DNA of 64,000 nucleotides from CAWINY01 sp963837635 (GCA_963837635.1 CAWINY010000007.1:1-64000), one strand, 5' to 3'. Shown: positions 35,936 to 44,642, numbered from the stretch's first letter. Notes: generated from the letters alone by a model not told the origin. Numbers and translations: made by a program.

Positions 35936-37093
35936 ATGCATCCATTTCTTACACCTTCTCATGAAAAGTTCAGGCTGAAAGTCCGTGAATTTGCCGTTAA
36001 GGAAATCAGGGAAATTGCCCGAAAGCTTGACGAAACCAGTACTTTTTCACCCGAGTTAACCCGGAAAATGGGAAAATTCGGGCTTTTCGGGATGAATCTG
36101 CCTGAAAAGTACGGGGGAACGAATATGGATACGCTATCCTATATAATCGCCGTAGAAGAACTTGCGCGGATTGACAGTTCGCAGGCGGCCACCGTAGCTT
36201 CTCACAATTCCCTGGGAATAGGACCCATATATCAATATGGAACGGATAAGCAAAAGGAAGAGCTTTTGCCTGGCTTTTGCACCGGCGAAAGATTGTGGGC
36301 ATTCGGACTTACCGAAGAAACAGCGGGCTCCGATGCACGGGGAACAAAGACAGAGGCAATTCTCAGGGACGGCCAGTGGGTGATTAACGGAACCAAGATG
36401 TTCATTACGAATTCAGCATCCATCCTGTCGTTTGGCGCAACCATACAGGTTGTGACCAGCAAGAGTAACGGCGACAAAGAGCTGTCCGTGATCCTCGTGC
36501 CCCGGGATACGCCCGGTTACAGATGCGAGAAAATAAGCAACAAGATGATGTGGCGTGCTGCGGATACCGGGATGCTGTACTTTGAAAACTGCAGGGTTCC
36601 CGAGCAGAATCTCCTGGGTAAAAGAGGGATGGGAGCCAGCATTATGCTGCAGACCCTGGACAGCGGACGGTTGTCCATCGCGGCGATGGGACTCGGATTG
36701 GCACAGGGTGCGTTTGAACTGGCCCTGGAATATGCCAAAAAACGCGTTCAGTTTGGCCGGCCGATTGCCCAGTTCCAATCGATAGCCTTCAAACTGGCAG
36801 ATATGGACATGAAACTTGAACTGGCCCGTAATACCCTTTATAAAGCCTGCAAAATGAAGGATGACCAGTTGCCCTATGGCAGGGAGGCCGCCATAGCCAA
36901 ACTGTATTGTTCGGAAATTGCGAGGGAGGTAGCCGATGAGGCAGTGCAAATCCATGGAGCGTATGGATTGTTCAAAGACAGCGATATTGAAAGATTTTAC
37001 CGCGATCAGCGGATCCTTCAAATCGGGGAAGGAACTTCGGAGATTCTGCGGATTGTGATTTCGAGGTACTTAGGATTGAAACACCAGTCTTAA
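35936..37093 (+). CDS. Acyl-CoA dehydrogenase, presumed isovaleryl-CoA dehydrogenase role
   Basis: 385 residues, FAD-dependent, cytosolic. GLTEETAGSDARGTKTEA, WVINGTKMFITNS, KKRVQFGRPIAQFQSIAFKLADM and QIHGAYGLFKDSDIERFYRDQRILQIGEGTSEILRIVISR are family segments. By position in the liu cluster it should oxidise isovaleryl-CoA to 3-methylcrotonyl-CoA. However, its late motif has Glu (GEGTSE), as in short- and medium-chain enzymes, whereas typical isovaleryl-CoA dehydrogenases have GAGTSE and use a glutamate in another helix. Substrate is therefore inferred from context only. Confidence 0.9.
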   Translation: MHPFLTPSHEKFRLKVREFAVKEIREIARKLDETSTFSPELTRKMGKFGLFGMNLPEKYGGTNMDTLSYIIAVEELARIDSSQAATVASHNSLGIGPIYQYGTDKQKEELLPGFCTGERLWAFGLTEETAGSDARGTKTEAILRDGQWVINGTKMFITNSASILSFGATIQVVTSKSNGDKELSVILVPRDTPGYRCEKISNKMMWRAADTGMLYFENCRVPEQNLLGKRGMGASIMLQTLDSGRLSIAAMGLGLAQGAFELALEYAKKRVQFGRPIAQFQSIAFKLADMDMKLELARNTLYKACKMKDDQLPYGREAAIAKLYCSEIAREVADEAVQIHGAYGLFKDSDIERFYRDQRILQIGEGTSEILRIVISRYLGLKHQS

Positions 37094-37096
37094 TAT

Positions 37097-38095
37097 ATGG
37101 AACACCGTAAGGCCGACCACATTGAAATGGCATTTCTGTCTCAGGTAAACGAGGTGGAACATGACAACCGGTTCTTTTATGAACCGTTGCTTCAACCTCA
37201 TCCTGCGGATGATTCTCTCGCGCTTACTTTTCTGGGAAAAAAGCTGGACGTGCCCATGTGGGTATCCAGCATGACCGGCGGCACCTTCGCAGCCCGAAAA
37301 ATAAATACGAACCTTGCCAGGGTTTGTCATGAATTTCGCATGGGAATGGGGCTGGGATCATGCCGCGCCTTGCTCGACAGCAGTGCGAGCATGCCCGATT
37401 TTGATATGCGCGACATCATCGGGGATGATCTACCTTTGTTCGCAAACCTGGGTATCAGCCAGGTAGAGCAGCTGGTAGAAAACAACCATACCGAAAAGAT
37501 CAGGAACCTCGTTCATAAATTACGGGCGGATGGACTTGTCGTTCATGTTAACCCCTTGCAGGAATTTTTTCAACCCGGAGGCGATCGTTTAAAACATGCC
37601 CCCATAACCTCCATTAAACGGTTGCTCGACCAGGTAAATTTTCCCGTTATTGTTAAAGAGGTGGGACAGGGAATGGGACCGGCCAGCCTCCGTGAATTGA
37701 TTCGCCTGCCCCTGGCTGCCATCGAATTCGCAGCCTTTGGTGGTACCAATTTTTCGAAACTTGAAATGCTTCGCAGCGAAAAGGGGACTGTAGATGCATA
37801 TGGACCACTTGCCAGCGTGGGAGAACGGGCCGGTGAAATGGTGGGTTACGTGAATAAAATTCTGACAGATGAACCCAGCATCAATTGCCGTCAATTCATT
37901 ATTTCGGGCGGCATAAAAAGTTTCCTTGATGGATTCTACCTGATGAAAAGATTGAATTCAACTTCTGTTTTCGGACAGGCATCCGGATTTTTGCGGCACG
38001 CAAAAGAAGGGTATGATGAACTTCATCAATATGTCAGTTACCAGGTGAACGGCTTAAGCCTGGCAAATTCCTACCTGACAATAAAAAAGGTATAA
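37097..38095 (+). CDS. fni: Type 2 isopentenyl-diphosphate delta-isomerase
   Basis: 332 residues, an FMN-dependent TIM-barrel that interconverts IPP and DMAPP. It opens with the family signature RKADHIEMAF, then SSMTGGTFAARKINTNLARVC, MGLGSCRALL, HVNPLQEFFQPGGDR, VIVKEVGQGMGPASLREL, AIEFAAFGGTNFSKLE and SGGIKSFLDGFYLMKR. It begins 4 bases after the acyl-CoA dehydrogenase stop and its TAA is immediately followed by the HMG-CoA reductase ATG, so the genes are tightly coupled. Confidence 0.94.
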   Translation: MEHRKADHIEMAFLSQVNEVEHDNRFFYEPLLQPHPADDSLALTFLGKKLDVPMWVSSMTGGTFAARKINTNLARVCHEFRMGMGLGSCRALLDSSASMPDFDMRDIIGDDLPLFANLGISQVEQLVENNHTEKIRNLVHKLRADGLVVHVNPLQEFFQPGGDRLKHAPITSIKRLLDQVNFPVIVKEVGQGMGPASLRELIRLPLAAIEFAAFGGTNFSKLEMLRSEKGTVDAYGPLASVGERAGEMVGYVNKILTDEPSINCRQFIISGGIKSFLDGFYLMKRLNSTSVFGQASGFLRHAKEGYDELHQYVSYQVNGLSLANSYLTIKKV

Positions 38096-39418
38096 ATGGA
38101 AATTCCCAGCCAAATACAGGGATTTTCAAAGCTTGGCCGGGAGGACCAGGTGAAACTGGTGGCCTCTTTCAGCGACGATCCGGAAAGGATAATACGCGAA
38201 ATCAACGCTCATCTTGCACGGGATCAAAACCGTCAGAAGTTGTACATGGAATTCTCGGAAAATTCGATTTCCAATTTCTTCCTGCCTTACAGTATCGCGC
38301 CTAATTTCCTGATCAACAAAAGGTACTACCTTGTACCCATGGTTTCAGAGGAAAGCTCTGTGGTGGCAGCAGCCGCTTCCGCTGCCAAATTCTGGTCGGA
38401 AAGGGGCGGCTTTCATACCCGCATCAGCTCCATGCAGAAACCCGGTCACATACATTTACTATGGAAAGGCAGTCCGGGTCAGGTGGCCACTTTTATCCAG
38501 GATCTGACCCCGGGTTTATTCCATGTTACTTCCTATCTCACCCGGCGAATGAATCAGCGGGGCGGAGGTATTATGGAAATCAACCTGAAGGATATGACGG
38601 ATAAAATGGAAGGCTATTACCAGCTGGAGGTGATTTTTGACACAGCCGATTCCATGGGGGCAAATTTTATCAATTCCTGCCTTGAACAAATGGCCGATTT
38701 TCTTCATCAGCAGGTTCAACTGGCCGGATTGACGGGCAAACTTGAAATAATCATGTCAGTCCTTTCCAATTACACCCCGGGTTGTACCGTTGAATGCAGC
38801 ATAAACTGCTCAATTGATGAACTGGCCCATCCGCAGTATGATCTTGGAGGCATGGATTTCTGCAGGAAATTTGAAACGGCGGTGAATCTGGCCAAACACG
38901 ATGTTTACCGGGCTGTAACACATAATAAAGGAATATACAACGGCGCAGACGCAGTGGTGATTGCCACAGGCAATGATTTCAGGGCCGTAGAGGCGGACGG
39001 GCATGCATATGCCTCCCGCGACGGAAAGTACAGGGGATTGACTGATGTGGAGATATCGAACGATTCATTTACCTGCCGGATTGAGATGCCGCTGGCCCTG
39101 GGAACGGTAGGAGGACTTACCGGTTTGCATCCCCTGGCTGCAGTCTCGATGAACATACTGGGAAATCCTCATGCATCCGATCTTATGTCGGTTGTGGCTG
39201 CCGCCGGTATGGCCTGTAATTTCAGTGCGATCAGGGCCCTTATTACCGGAGGTATCCAGAAAGGTCACATGAAGCTCCATCTTTCCAATATATTGAACCA
39301 GTTTCATGCAACCGATATAGAAAAGCTGGCTGCCATGGAATACTTTACCAAACGGGCTGTCAGTTTTTCTGCCGTGGAGGAGTTTCTCATCAATTCCCGT
39401 ACCCGCCTTGAAAAGTGA
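38096..39418 (+). CDS. mvaA: HMG-CoA reductase, class II
   Basis: 440 residues, the length of class II bacterial enzymes, without a membrane domain. It reduces HMG-CoA to mevalonate. The N-terminal IQGFSKLGREDQVKLVASF, the substrate-binding PMVSEESSVVAAAASAAKFW, the ENSISNFFLPYSIAPNF segment, KGIYNGADAVVIATGNDFRAVEADGHAYA, and PLALGTVGGLTGLHPLAAVSMNILG with AAAGMACNFSAIRALITGGIQKGHM are visible. Class II enzymes are known both in mevalonate breakdown and in biosynthesis; the neighbouring kinase and decarboxylase genes indicate biosynthesis. Confidence 0.95.
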   Translation: MEIPSQIQGFSKLGREDQVKLVASFSDDPERIIREINAHLARDQNRQKLYMEFSENSISNFFLPYSIAPNFLINKRYYLVPMVSEESSVVAAAASAAKFWSERGGFHTRISSMQKPGHIHLLWKGSPGQVATFIQDLTPGLFHVTSYLTRRMNQRGGGIMEINLKDMTDKMEGYYQLEVIFDTADSMGANFINSCLEQMADFLHQQVQLAGLTGKLEIIMSVLSNYTPGCTVECSINCSIDELAHPQYDLGGMDFCRKFETAVNLAKHDVYRAVTHNKGIYNGADAVVIATGNDFRAVEADGHAYASRDGKYRGLTDVEISNDSFTCRIEMPLALGTVGGLTGLHPLAAVSMNILGNPHASDLMSVVAAAGMACNFSAIRALITGGIQKGHMKLHLSNILNQFHATDIEKLAAMEYFTKRAVSFSAVEEFLINSRTRLEK

Positions 39419-40343
39419 CGCGATAAAACGGTATTATGCCCATGGTAAATTACTGATCTCAGGAGAATATCTTGTTCTTTCAGGTGCTGAAGCCCTGGCC
39501 GTTCCCCTGAAAAAGGGACAATGGCTTGAAGCGGAAGCAGTGAACGGGGAAGAAAAGGCCTGCCTGAAATGGCGTGCACGGATACTTGACAAAGAATGGT
39601 TTACAGCCACATTCAGCTTACCCGGTATGGAGATCGTGCAGACTTCTGACCGCGATGTTGCCGGCCGCCTGGCTACAATATTCAGCAGGATCGGGGAGAT
39701 CAGGAGTGAATTGTTTACAGAAGGAAAAAGTTATTCCTTTTCCACCGATTCTACGTTCGATCATTCCTGGGGAATGGGAAGCAGTTCGGCGCTTATCGCC
39801 AACCTGGCGAGATGGGCGGGGATCGGCCCGTTTGATCTTTTCCATCTGCTTTATAAGGGCTCGGGTTATGATGTGGCTGCCGCCCTGGCGGAAGGTCCCA
39901 TTCTGTTCAGCACGGTTAACGGCAAGGAGAGGATAATCCCCGTGAAATTCAAGCCTTCTTTTCATAAACATATCGGGTTTGTTTACAGGGGACGGAAACA
40001 GGATACAGCGCAAAGCCTGGACGAGTTCAGAAAATTAATGGAACCAACAAGGCAACAGGTGGAAAAAATGAATTATTTTACTCGTGAATTGCTGTATGCC
40101 AGCCATTTGGAACATTTTATGCAAATCATGTCTGCGCATGAAACCTTTATTTCAGATTTGCTGGGCAGGAAAACGGTGAAGGAGGAACTGTTCAGCGATT
40201 TCAACGGCGCAATCAAATCTCTCGGTGCCTGGGGCGGCGACATGATGATGGCGGCTTCTGAAATGCCCGCCGGGTATATTCAAAGCTATTTTCAAACAAA
40301 AGGCATTCAAACGGTGTTTGATTTTCACGAATTGATCCTATAA
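39408..40343 (+). CDS. GHMP kinase of the mevalonate cluster (GYDIA type, putative phosphomevalonate kinase)
   Basis: 311 residues. It starts at a TTG (39408) that overlaps the HMG-CoA reductase gene by 11 bases; no ATG precedes the conserved YYAHGKLLISGEYLVLSGAEALAVPL. A GHMP ATP-binding loop WGMGSSSALIANLA lies near 125, and GSGYDVAAALAEGP near 150 corresponds to the GYDIA motif that names this Bacteroidetes family. Mevalonate kinase and decarboxylase genes follow, so it most likely supplies the missing phosphomevalonate kinase step. That is an inference from context. Confidence 0.82.
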   Translation: MKSDAIKRYYAHGKLLISGEYLVLSGAEALAVPLKKGQWLEAEAVNGEEKACLKWRARILDKEWFTATFSLPGMEIVQTSDRDVAGRLATIFSRIGEIRSELFTEGKSYSFSTDSTFDHSWGMGSSSALIANLARWAGIGPFDLFHLLYKGSGYDVAAALAEGPILFSTVNGKERIIPVKFKPSFHKHIGFVYRGRKQDTAQSLDEFRKLMEPTRQQVEKMNYFTRELLYASHLEHFMQIMSAHETFISDLLGRKTVKEELFSDFNGAIKSLGAWGGDMMMAASEMPAGYIQSYFQTKGIQTVFDFHELIL

Positions 40344-40345
40344 CC

Positions 40346-41452
40346 ATGTTTAATTCACTGGAAGATAAATTTTTTGTTGAGGCCAGGGAGCTTCAACATC
40401 CCGCAGCATCTCTTTCCGGTCAGGTGGGATGGGAATGCCCTTCCAACATTGCCCTTATTAAATACTGGGGGAAAAAGCACTTCCAGCAGCCGCTGAATCC
40501 TTCCGTAAGCATGACCCTTCAGCAATCCAGAACAATTGTATCCCTTGAATATCACTATCGGCGGAAACTTAAAGAAATGTCGCTTTCCTATTTTTTTGAA
40601 GATAAGCTGAATTCCACCTTTGAGGACAGGTATCGCCAATATCTTCAGAATGTTTCAAAATACCTTCCGTTTCTTAATCATACCGAATTAGTTATCAAAT
40701 CGCACAATACCTTTCCCCATTCAGCCGGAATTGCATCCTCTGCTTCATCTTTCGGAGCACTGGCCCTTGCACTCTGTGATGTGGAACGTAGTATGTTCGG
40801 TACGCCGGCAGAAGATCCTGATCTCATTGAAAAAGCATCCTTTCTCTCGCGGCTGGGATCGGGAAGCGCATGCCGGTCGGTTTTCGCAGGCTTTTCCCTG
40901 TGGGGAAAAACGGATGATATAATGGCATCAACGAATGAAGCTGCCATTTCGCTGAATTTCATTATTCATCCAAGGTTTACCGATTATTGCGATAGTATCC
41001 TTGTAATTGATTCCGGCCGGAAAGCGGTTTCAAGTTCAGAGGGGCACCGTTTGATGGAAAACCATCCGTTTGTTTCCTCCCGCGTTGCCCAGGTGAATGA
41101 AAATCTGAAAAAATTGCTGGTCACCCTGCAAACCGGGAACGAACACTCGTTTTCATCCCTGGTTGAAGAGGAAGCGCTTACCCTGCATGCCATGATGATG
41201 ACCTCGCAACCGGGTTATTTGCTATTGAGGCCTGGTTCCCTCGAGGTGATTGACCGCATCAGGCAGTTCAGGCAAACATCGGGCCTGCCGGTCAGTTTTA
41301 CCCTGGATGCCGGACCCAATGTACATATCTTATACCCGGCCAGGGTGATCGGCGAGGTCAGACCCTTTATTGAGGGACAACTGGCAGAGTTCTGCCAGGA
41401 GGGTAATATCATTCATGATAAAATCGGGACCGGACCGGTTAAATTTCTCTGA
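40346..41452 (+). CDS. mvaD: Diphosphomevalonate decarboxylase
   Basis: 368 residues. It converts mevalonate diphosphate to IPP with ATP. WECPSNIALIKYWGKK, the serine-rich SVSMTL, HNTFPHSAGIASSASSFGALALAL and LSRLGSGSACRSVFAGFSLWGK are the family motifs; VIDSGRKAVSSSEGH contains the region around the catalytic residues and TLDAGPNVHILYP the C-terminal Asp. The gene lies 2 bases after the GHMP kinase and 2 before the mevalonate kinase. Confidence 0.95.
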   Translation: MFNSLEDKFFVEARELQHPAASLSGQVGWECPSNIALIKYWGKKHFQQPLNPSVSMTLQQSRTIVSLEYHYRRKLKEMSLSYFFEDKLNSTFEDRYRQYLQNVSKYLPFLNHTELVIKSHNTFPHSAGIASSASSFGALALALCDVERSMFGTPAEDPDLIEKASFLSRLGSGSACRSVFAGFSLWGKTDDIMASTNEAAISLNFIIHPRFTDYCDSILVIDSGRKAVSSSEGHRLMENHPFVSSRVAQVNENLKKLLVTLQTGNEHSFSSLVEEEALTLHAMMMTSQPGYLLLRPGSLEVIDRIRQFRQTSGLPVSFTLDAGPNVHILYPARVIGEVRPFIEGQLAEFCQEGNIIHDKIGTGPVKFL

Positions 41453-41454
41453 AC

Positions 41455-41538
41455 ATGGAACACCCGGGCTATTCAAACCGGAGTTTTTCCGGTAAGTTGC
41501 TATTGATGGGAGAACATTCGGTCATTGACGGGATTCCG
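41455..41538 (+). CDS. mvk: Mevalonate kinase, N-terminal 28 residues, cut by the contig join
   Basis: After the start MEHPGYSNRSF the sequence SGKLLLMGEHSVIDGIP is the opening of a GHMP-type mevalonate kinase. The next expected residues are absent; from 41,539 the DNA is GC-rich and reads unrelated codons until a TAG at 41,583. The gene begins 2 bases after mvaD, as the last enzyme of the mevalonate operon. The truncation coincides with the change of base composition and is best explained by the chimeric join. Confidence 0.85.
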
Positions 41539-41550
41539 GACGGCGATTAT
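41530..41550. other. Chimeric junction between two genomes
   Basis: Base composition, codon choice, ribosome-site style and gene families all change here. The left side is a mevalonate kinase frame, the right side begins with GCCGGCG-type repeats and dnaB of a GC-rich organism. No att site, transposase or inverted repeat marks the point. Confidence 0.85.
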
Positions 41551-41576
41551 CATGGACGACATCAAGAAGCGGCATG

Positions 41577-41660
41577 GATGTAGCGCCGGCGTCTCGCCGG
41601 CGGGCCCCGCGCGCAGCTCCACGCAATTTGACAGGCCCGCCGGCGGGGCGCCGGGGTTAC
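41577..41660. repeat. GC-rich palindromic repeat
   Basis: GCCGGCG-TCT-CGCCGGC (41585-41601) is a perfect hairpin; further GGCCCGCCGGCGGGGCGCCGG follows. Such elements (TAGCGCCGGCGTCTCGCCGGC) are scattered between genes in acidobacteria as far as I know. It lies between the junction and the dnaB stop. Confidence 0.6.
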
Positions 41661-41681
41661 CGCATAAGCCAGGAGCGACCC

Positions 41682-43076
41682 TCAGATCCACTGGCTGCGA
41701 TCGAGGTCTTTGAACTTCGTGAACGCGTGGAGGAACGCCAACTGCACCACGTCGGTGGGACCGTTGCGCTGTTTGCCGATGATGAGCTTCGCCTTGCCCT
41801 TGAGGTCCGGGTTGTCGCGGTCGTAATACTCGGGGCGATAGATGAAGCCAACCACGTCGGCGTCCTGCTCGATCGAGCCCGACTCGCGCAGGTCGGAGAG
41901 CTGCGGCTCGTGGCCCCGCTCGCCGGTACGGCTCTCCGGGGCGCGGCTCAATTGCGAGAGCGCCATCACCGGCACGCGCATTTCCTTGGCGATCATCTTC
42001 AGACCGCGCGAGATGGCCGAGACTTCCTGCGTCCGGTTCTCGTAGCGCTTGCTGCCGCCCATGGGACTGCCCGCCATGAGCTGCAGATAATCGACCACGA
42101 TCAGGTCCAGTTGGCCGCCGTTCTGGTGCGCCAGCCGCCGGCACTTGGCGCGCATCTCGCTGACCGAGATGCTGGGCGTGTCGTCGATGAACAGCTTGGC
42201 ATCGGCCAGCCGGAACAATCCTTCGACCAGCTTGCCCTGGTCTTCGCGGCCGATGAAGCCCTGGCGCAGCTTGTGCGAGTCCACCTCCGACTGCGAGCAC
42301 AACATGCGATGCAGCAGCGATTCGCGCGACATTTCCAGCGAGAAGACGGCAACCACGCCCTTGCCTTCCACGGCGACGTTTTCGGCGATGTTCATGGCAA
42401 AAGCGGTTTTGCCCATCGAAGGCCGCCCGGCGATGATGATCAAATCCGATTTCTGCAAGCCGCTGGTCAGCTCGTCGAGGTCGCTGAAGAAGGTCTGCAG
42501 CCCGGTGACCGTCTTGCCGCGCTCGAAGATGGCCTCGACGAAGGTCTCCACCGACGGGTACTTGGATTCCTTGACGATGTCGATTACGCTGCGGAATTCG
42601 CTGCCCGCGCGCGACTCGGTCAACTGAAACAACGCGCCTTCCACCGTCGCCAGCACCGCTTCGGCATCGTCGGCCTGTTCCATCGCGTGCGCGATGGCCG
42701 CGTTGGAAGCGTGAATGATGCCGCGCAGCAGCGACTTGTCCTTGACGATCTTGACGTAGTGCTCGATGTTGGCGCCTTGCGGCATGCCCTCGGTGAGCGA
42801 CGAGATGTAGGCCACGCCGCCGACCGATTCGATCTCCCGATGCCGGGTCAGCTCCTCGCTCAGGGTGATCAGGTCGATGGCCCGGCTGCTCTCGGCCAAG
42901 TCCACCATGCGGGCGTAGATGCGGCGATGCGAGTCGAGCGAGAAGTCTTCCGGCTTCAGCAGCACGGCGGCTTGAGTGTAGGCAAAGCTGTCGAGTAGGA
43001 TGGCGCCGAGGATCGAGCGCTCGGCGTCAATGCTCGCGGGTAAACCGCGGTCGAGAGATTGGGTGATGGTGGCCAT
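41682..43076 (-). CDS. dnaB: Replicative DNA helicase DnaB
   Basis: 464 residues, normal length. The N-terminal primase-interaction domain begins PASIDAERSILGAILLDSFAY. The RecA-like helicase domain has Walker A AGRPSMGKTAFAMN near 218, SLEMSRESLLHRML, Walker B LIVVDYLQLMAG, and SDLRESGSIEQDADVVGFIYRPEYY near the C-terminus. No intein is present. It acts at the replication fork as a hexamer. It is read toward the junction, ending about 140 bases before it. Confidence 0.97.
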   Translation of the reverse strand: MATITQSLDRGLPASIDAERSILGAILLDSFAYTQAAVLLKPEDFSLDSHRRIYARMVDLAESSRAIDLITLSEELTRHREIESVGGVAYISSLTEGMPQGANIEHYVKIVKDKSLLRGIIHASNAAIAHAMEQADDAEAVLATVEGALFQLTESRAGSEFRSVIDIVKESKYPSVETFVEAIFERGKTVTGLQTFFSDLDELTSGLQKSDLIIIAGRPSMGKTAFAMNIAENVAVEGKGVVAVFSLEMSRESLLHRMLCSQSEVDSHKLRQGFIGREDQGKLVEGLFRLADAKLFIDDTPSISVSEMRAKCRRLAHQNGGQLDLIVVDYLQLMAGSPMGGSKRYENRTQEVSAISRGLKMIAKEMRVPVMALSQLSRAPESRTGERGHEPQLSDLRESGSIEQDADVVGFIYRPEYYDRDNPDLKGKAKLIIGKQRNGPTDVVQLAFLHAFTKFKDLDRSQWI

Positions 43077-43220
43077 CGCAGGAAGGATTAATCGTAAAGA
43101 GCTAGAAGAAACCGGAACAGGTCACGCATCCACAGAATGTGGAAATTCACTGCGGAAAACAGCTTCCAAATTGAAATATTTTCGGGCACCCACGTGCGCA
43201 GGTCGGCCCTGTACCTCAAA

Positions 43221-43250
43221 CCTGATGCCTGTTACCTGATACCTGTTACC
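43221..43250. repeat. CCTGATACCTGTTACC repeat, copy 1
   Basis: Two and a half units of CCTGTTACCTGAT(A/G)C between dnaB and the DedA-like gene. The reverse complement of the core, GGTATCAGGTAACAGG, recurs at 45,924-45,945 upstream of moaC. Confidence 0.65.
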
Positions 43251-43260
43251 CGGAAGGGTG

Positions 43261-43902
43261 TTATTCCGCCCCGGCGGCAGGTAGCCGTGAGTCCCGAGCC
43301 ATCGCCCTGCGCACAAGGAAAAAAATCAGCACCAGCGCACCAATGATCGCGGCGGACAGCGCCAGATGCCGGCGGAACAGGGTGCCCGCCAAGGTCACGA
43401 TCTGCGGCCCAAACCTGATGGTCAGCACCGACAGCGCGGCAAAGCGGATCAGCCTGCCGACGCAGATCGCCAGCAGAAAATGCACCACGGGCATTTCGAA
43501 GACGGCCGCCGACAGCACCATGATCTTGAAGGGGAACGGCGGGGGCAGCATGGCCGGGACCATCAGCGCGGCGATGGCATGCTCGTCGAAGGAGCGCCGC
43601 ATCTTTTCGAACTTCCACTCCGGCATGCGGCGGCGCAGCAGGGCTTCACCCCCGGCATAGCCGATGGCGTACAGCACCAGGCAACCCAGCGCCGAGCCGA
43701 CGGCAGCCATGGGCACGTAGAGCCAAGCGCGCATCGGGTGAGCGTAAACATAGCTGGCCACAACCACGTCTACGGCGCCGGGCAAAGGAATGCCCGCACC
43801 GTCAACGGCTGCGATGGCAAAGACGCCCCAGGAGCCCAGCGGTTGCAGGGCGGCCCAGATGAGCGCACTAAGTTTTGCGGTGAAATGTTTGATTCCGGTC
43901 AA
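43261..43902 (-). CDS. DedA/SNARE-associated (VTT-domain) membrane protein
   Basis: About 213 residues if started at the TTG at 43902; the frame stays open further upstream through moaB in another frame, so the start is uncertain. An N-terminal PLGSWGVFAIAAVDGAGIPLPGAVDVVVASYVY is followed by GCLVLYAIGYAGGEALLRRR, VPAMLPPPFPFKIMVLSAAVFEM and membrane helices up to a basic C-terminus. This matches the VTT/DedA fold of bacterial membrane proteins implicated in lipid-carrier transport and membrane homeostasis. The substrate cannot be told. Confidence 0.8.
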   Translation of the reverse strand: MTGIKHFTAKLSALIWAALQPLGSWGVFAIAAVDGAGIPLPGAVDVVVASYVYAHPMRAWLYVPMAAVGSALGCLVLYAIGYAGGEALLRRRMPEWKFEKMRRSFDEHAIAALMVPAMLPPPFPFKIMVLSAAVFEMPVVHFLLAICVGRLIRFAALSVLTIRFGPQIVTLAGTLFRRHLALSAAIIGALVLIFFLVRRAMARDSRLPAAGAE

Positions 43903-43934
43903 ACTAAAATTGTAAATGATGCGGCTCGCGCAGC

Positions 43935-44420
43935 TTAGACTTTCGCGGGGTGCTCGGTGTTGCCGCCCAGCAGATCCAGCGCATGCGGCAGCAGGTCGAG
44001 CACGGCCTCCAGGGATTCGGTCGCGGCCCGCGGGCTGCCTGGAAGATTCACGATCAGGGTGTGTCCGCGCACCGCGCAAATGCCCCGGCTGAGAGCGGCA
44101 CGCGGGGTCTTTTGCACGCCCACGGCGCGCATCAGCTCCGCCAATCCGGGCACCAGGCGATCGCTCACCCTTTGCGTGGCCTCGGGGGTGATGTCGCGCT
44201 CGCTCAGTCCTGTGCCGCCGGTCGAAACCACAAGCTGCACTTTGTCCGTCAGACGGATGATCGCGTTCTCGATGTGGGTGCGGTCGTCGGGAATAGTCTC
44301 CGTGGCGACCACTTCGAAGCCCTTGCCCTTCAAGGCAGCGCACACCGCCGGGCCGGAGAGGTCCTCGCGCGTGCCTCGCGCCGCCGAATCGCTGATGGTA
44401 AGCACCGCAGCAGTCATCAT
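43935..44420 (-). CDS. moaB: Molybdenum cofactor biosynthesis protein MoaB/MogA
   Basis: 161 residues. AAVLTISDSAARGTREDLSGP opens the MPT-binding fold, and VVSTGGTGLSERDITPEAT with GHTLIVNLPGSP are the conserved loops. Family members adenylylate molybdopterin before metal insertion. A second ATG one codon in is possible. moaC lies about 960 bases upstream on the same strand with a response regulator between, indicating a cofactor locus. Confidence 0.93.
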   Translation of the reverse strand: MMTAAVLTISDSAARGTREDLSGPAVCAALKGKGFEVVATETIPDDRTHIENAIIRLTDKVQLVVSTGGTGLSERDITPEATQRVSDRLVPGLAELMRAVGVQKTPRAALSRGICAVRGHTLIVNLPGSPRAATESLEAVLDLLPHALDLLGGNTEHPAKV

Positions 44421-44642
44421 GGAGTGGTCAGTGGGCAGTGATCAGCGGCCAGGAAGCAACTGACACGGCCCCTCTTTCAATTTTTGATTTCTGATTTCTG
44501 ATTGGCCGTTCATCGGGACCAACCGCGCCCCAATAACACCCCAGTGACTAACGACCTAGGTTTTTCGACTGCTGACCCAGCCCGGGCCTGCCCATGTAAT
44601 CGCACTTTACCAATTACAAATTACGAGATTACCCATAACAAG

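Noticed and set aside
41500..41600. Natural horizontal transfer at the junction
   Set aside because: No integrase, transposase, att-like repeat or tRNA is present, and the whole remaining 22 kb is of one foreign type; an assembly chimera is simpler.
41574..42998. Long plus-strand frame (474 codons) opposite dnaB
   Set aside because: It is the GC-rich antisense shadow of dnaB; composition is His/Arg/Ala-rich with no family motif.
43903..44343. Extension of the DedA-like frame upstream to 44,343
   Set aside because: This part lies over moaB in another frame and is Arg/Gly/Ala-rich; the family similarity starts only after about 43,900.
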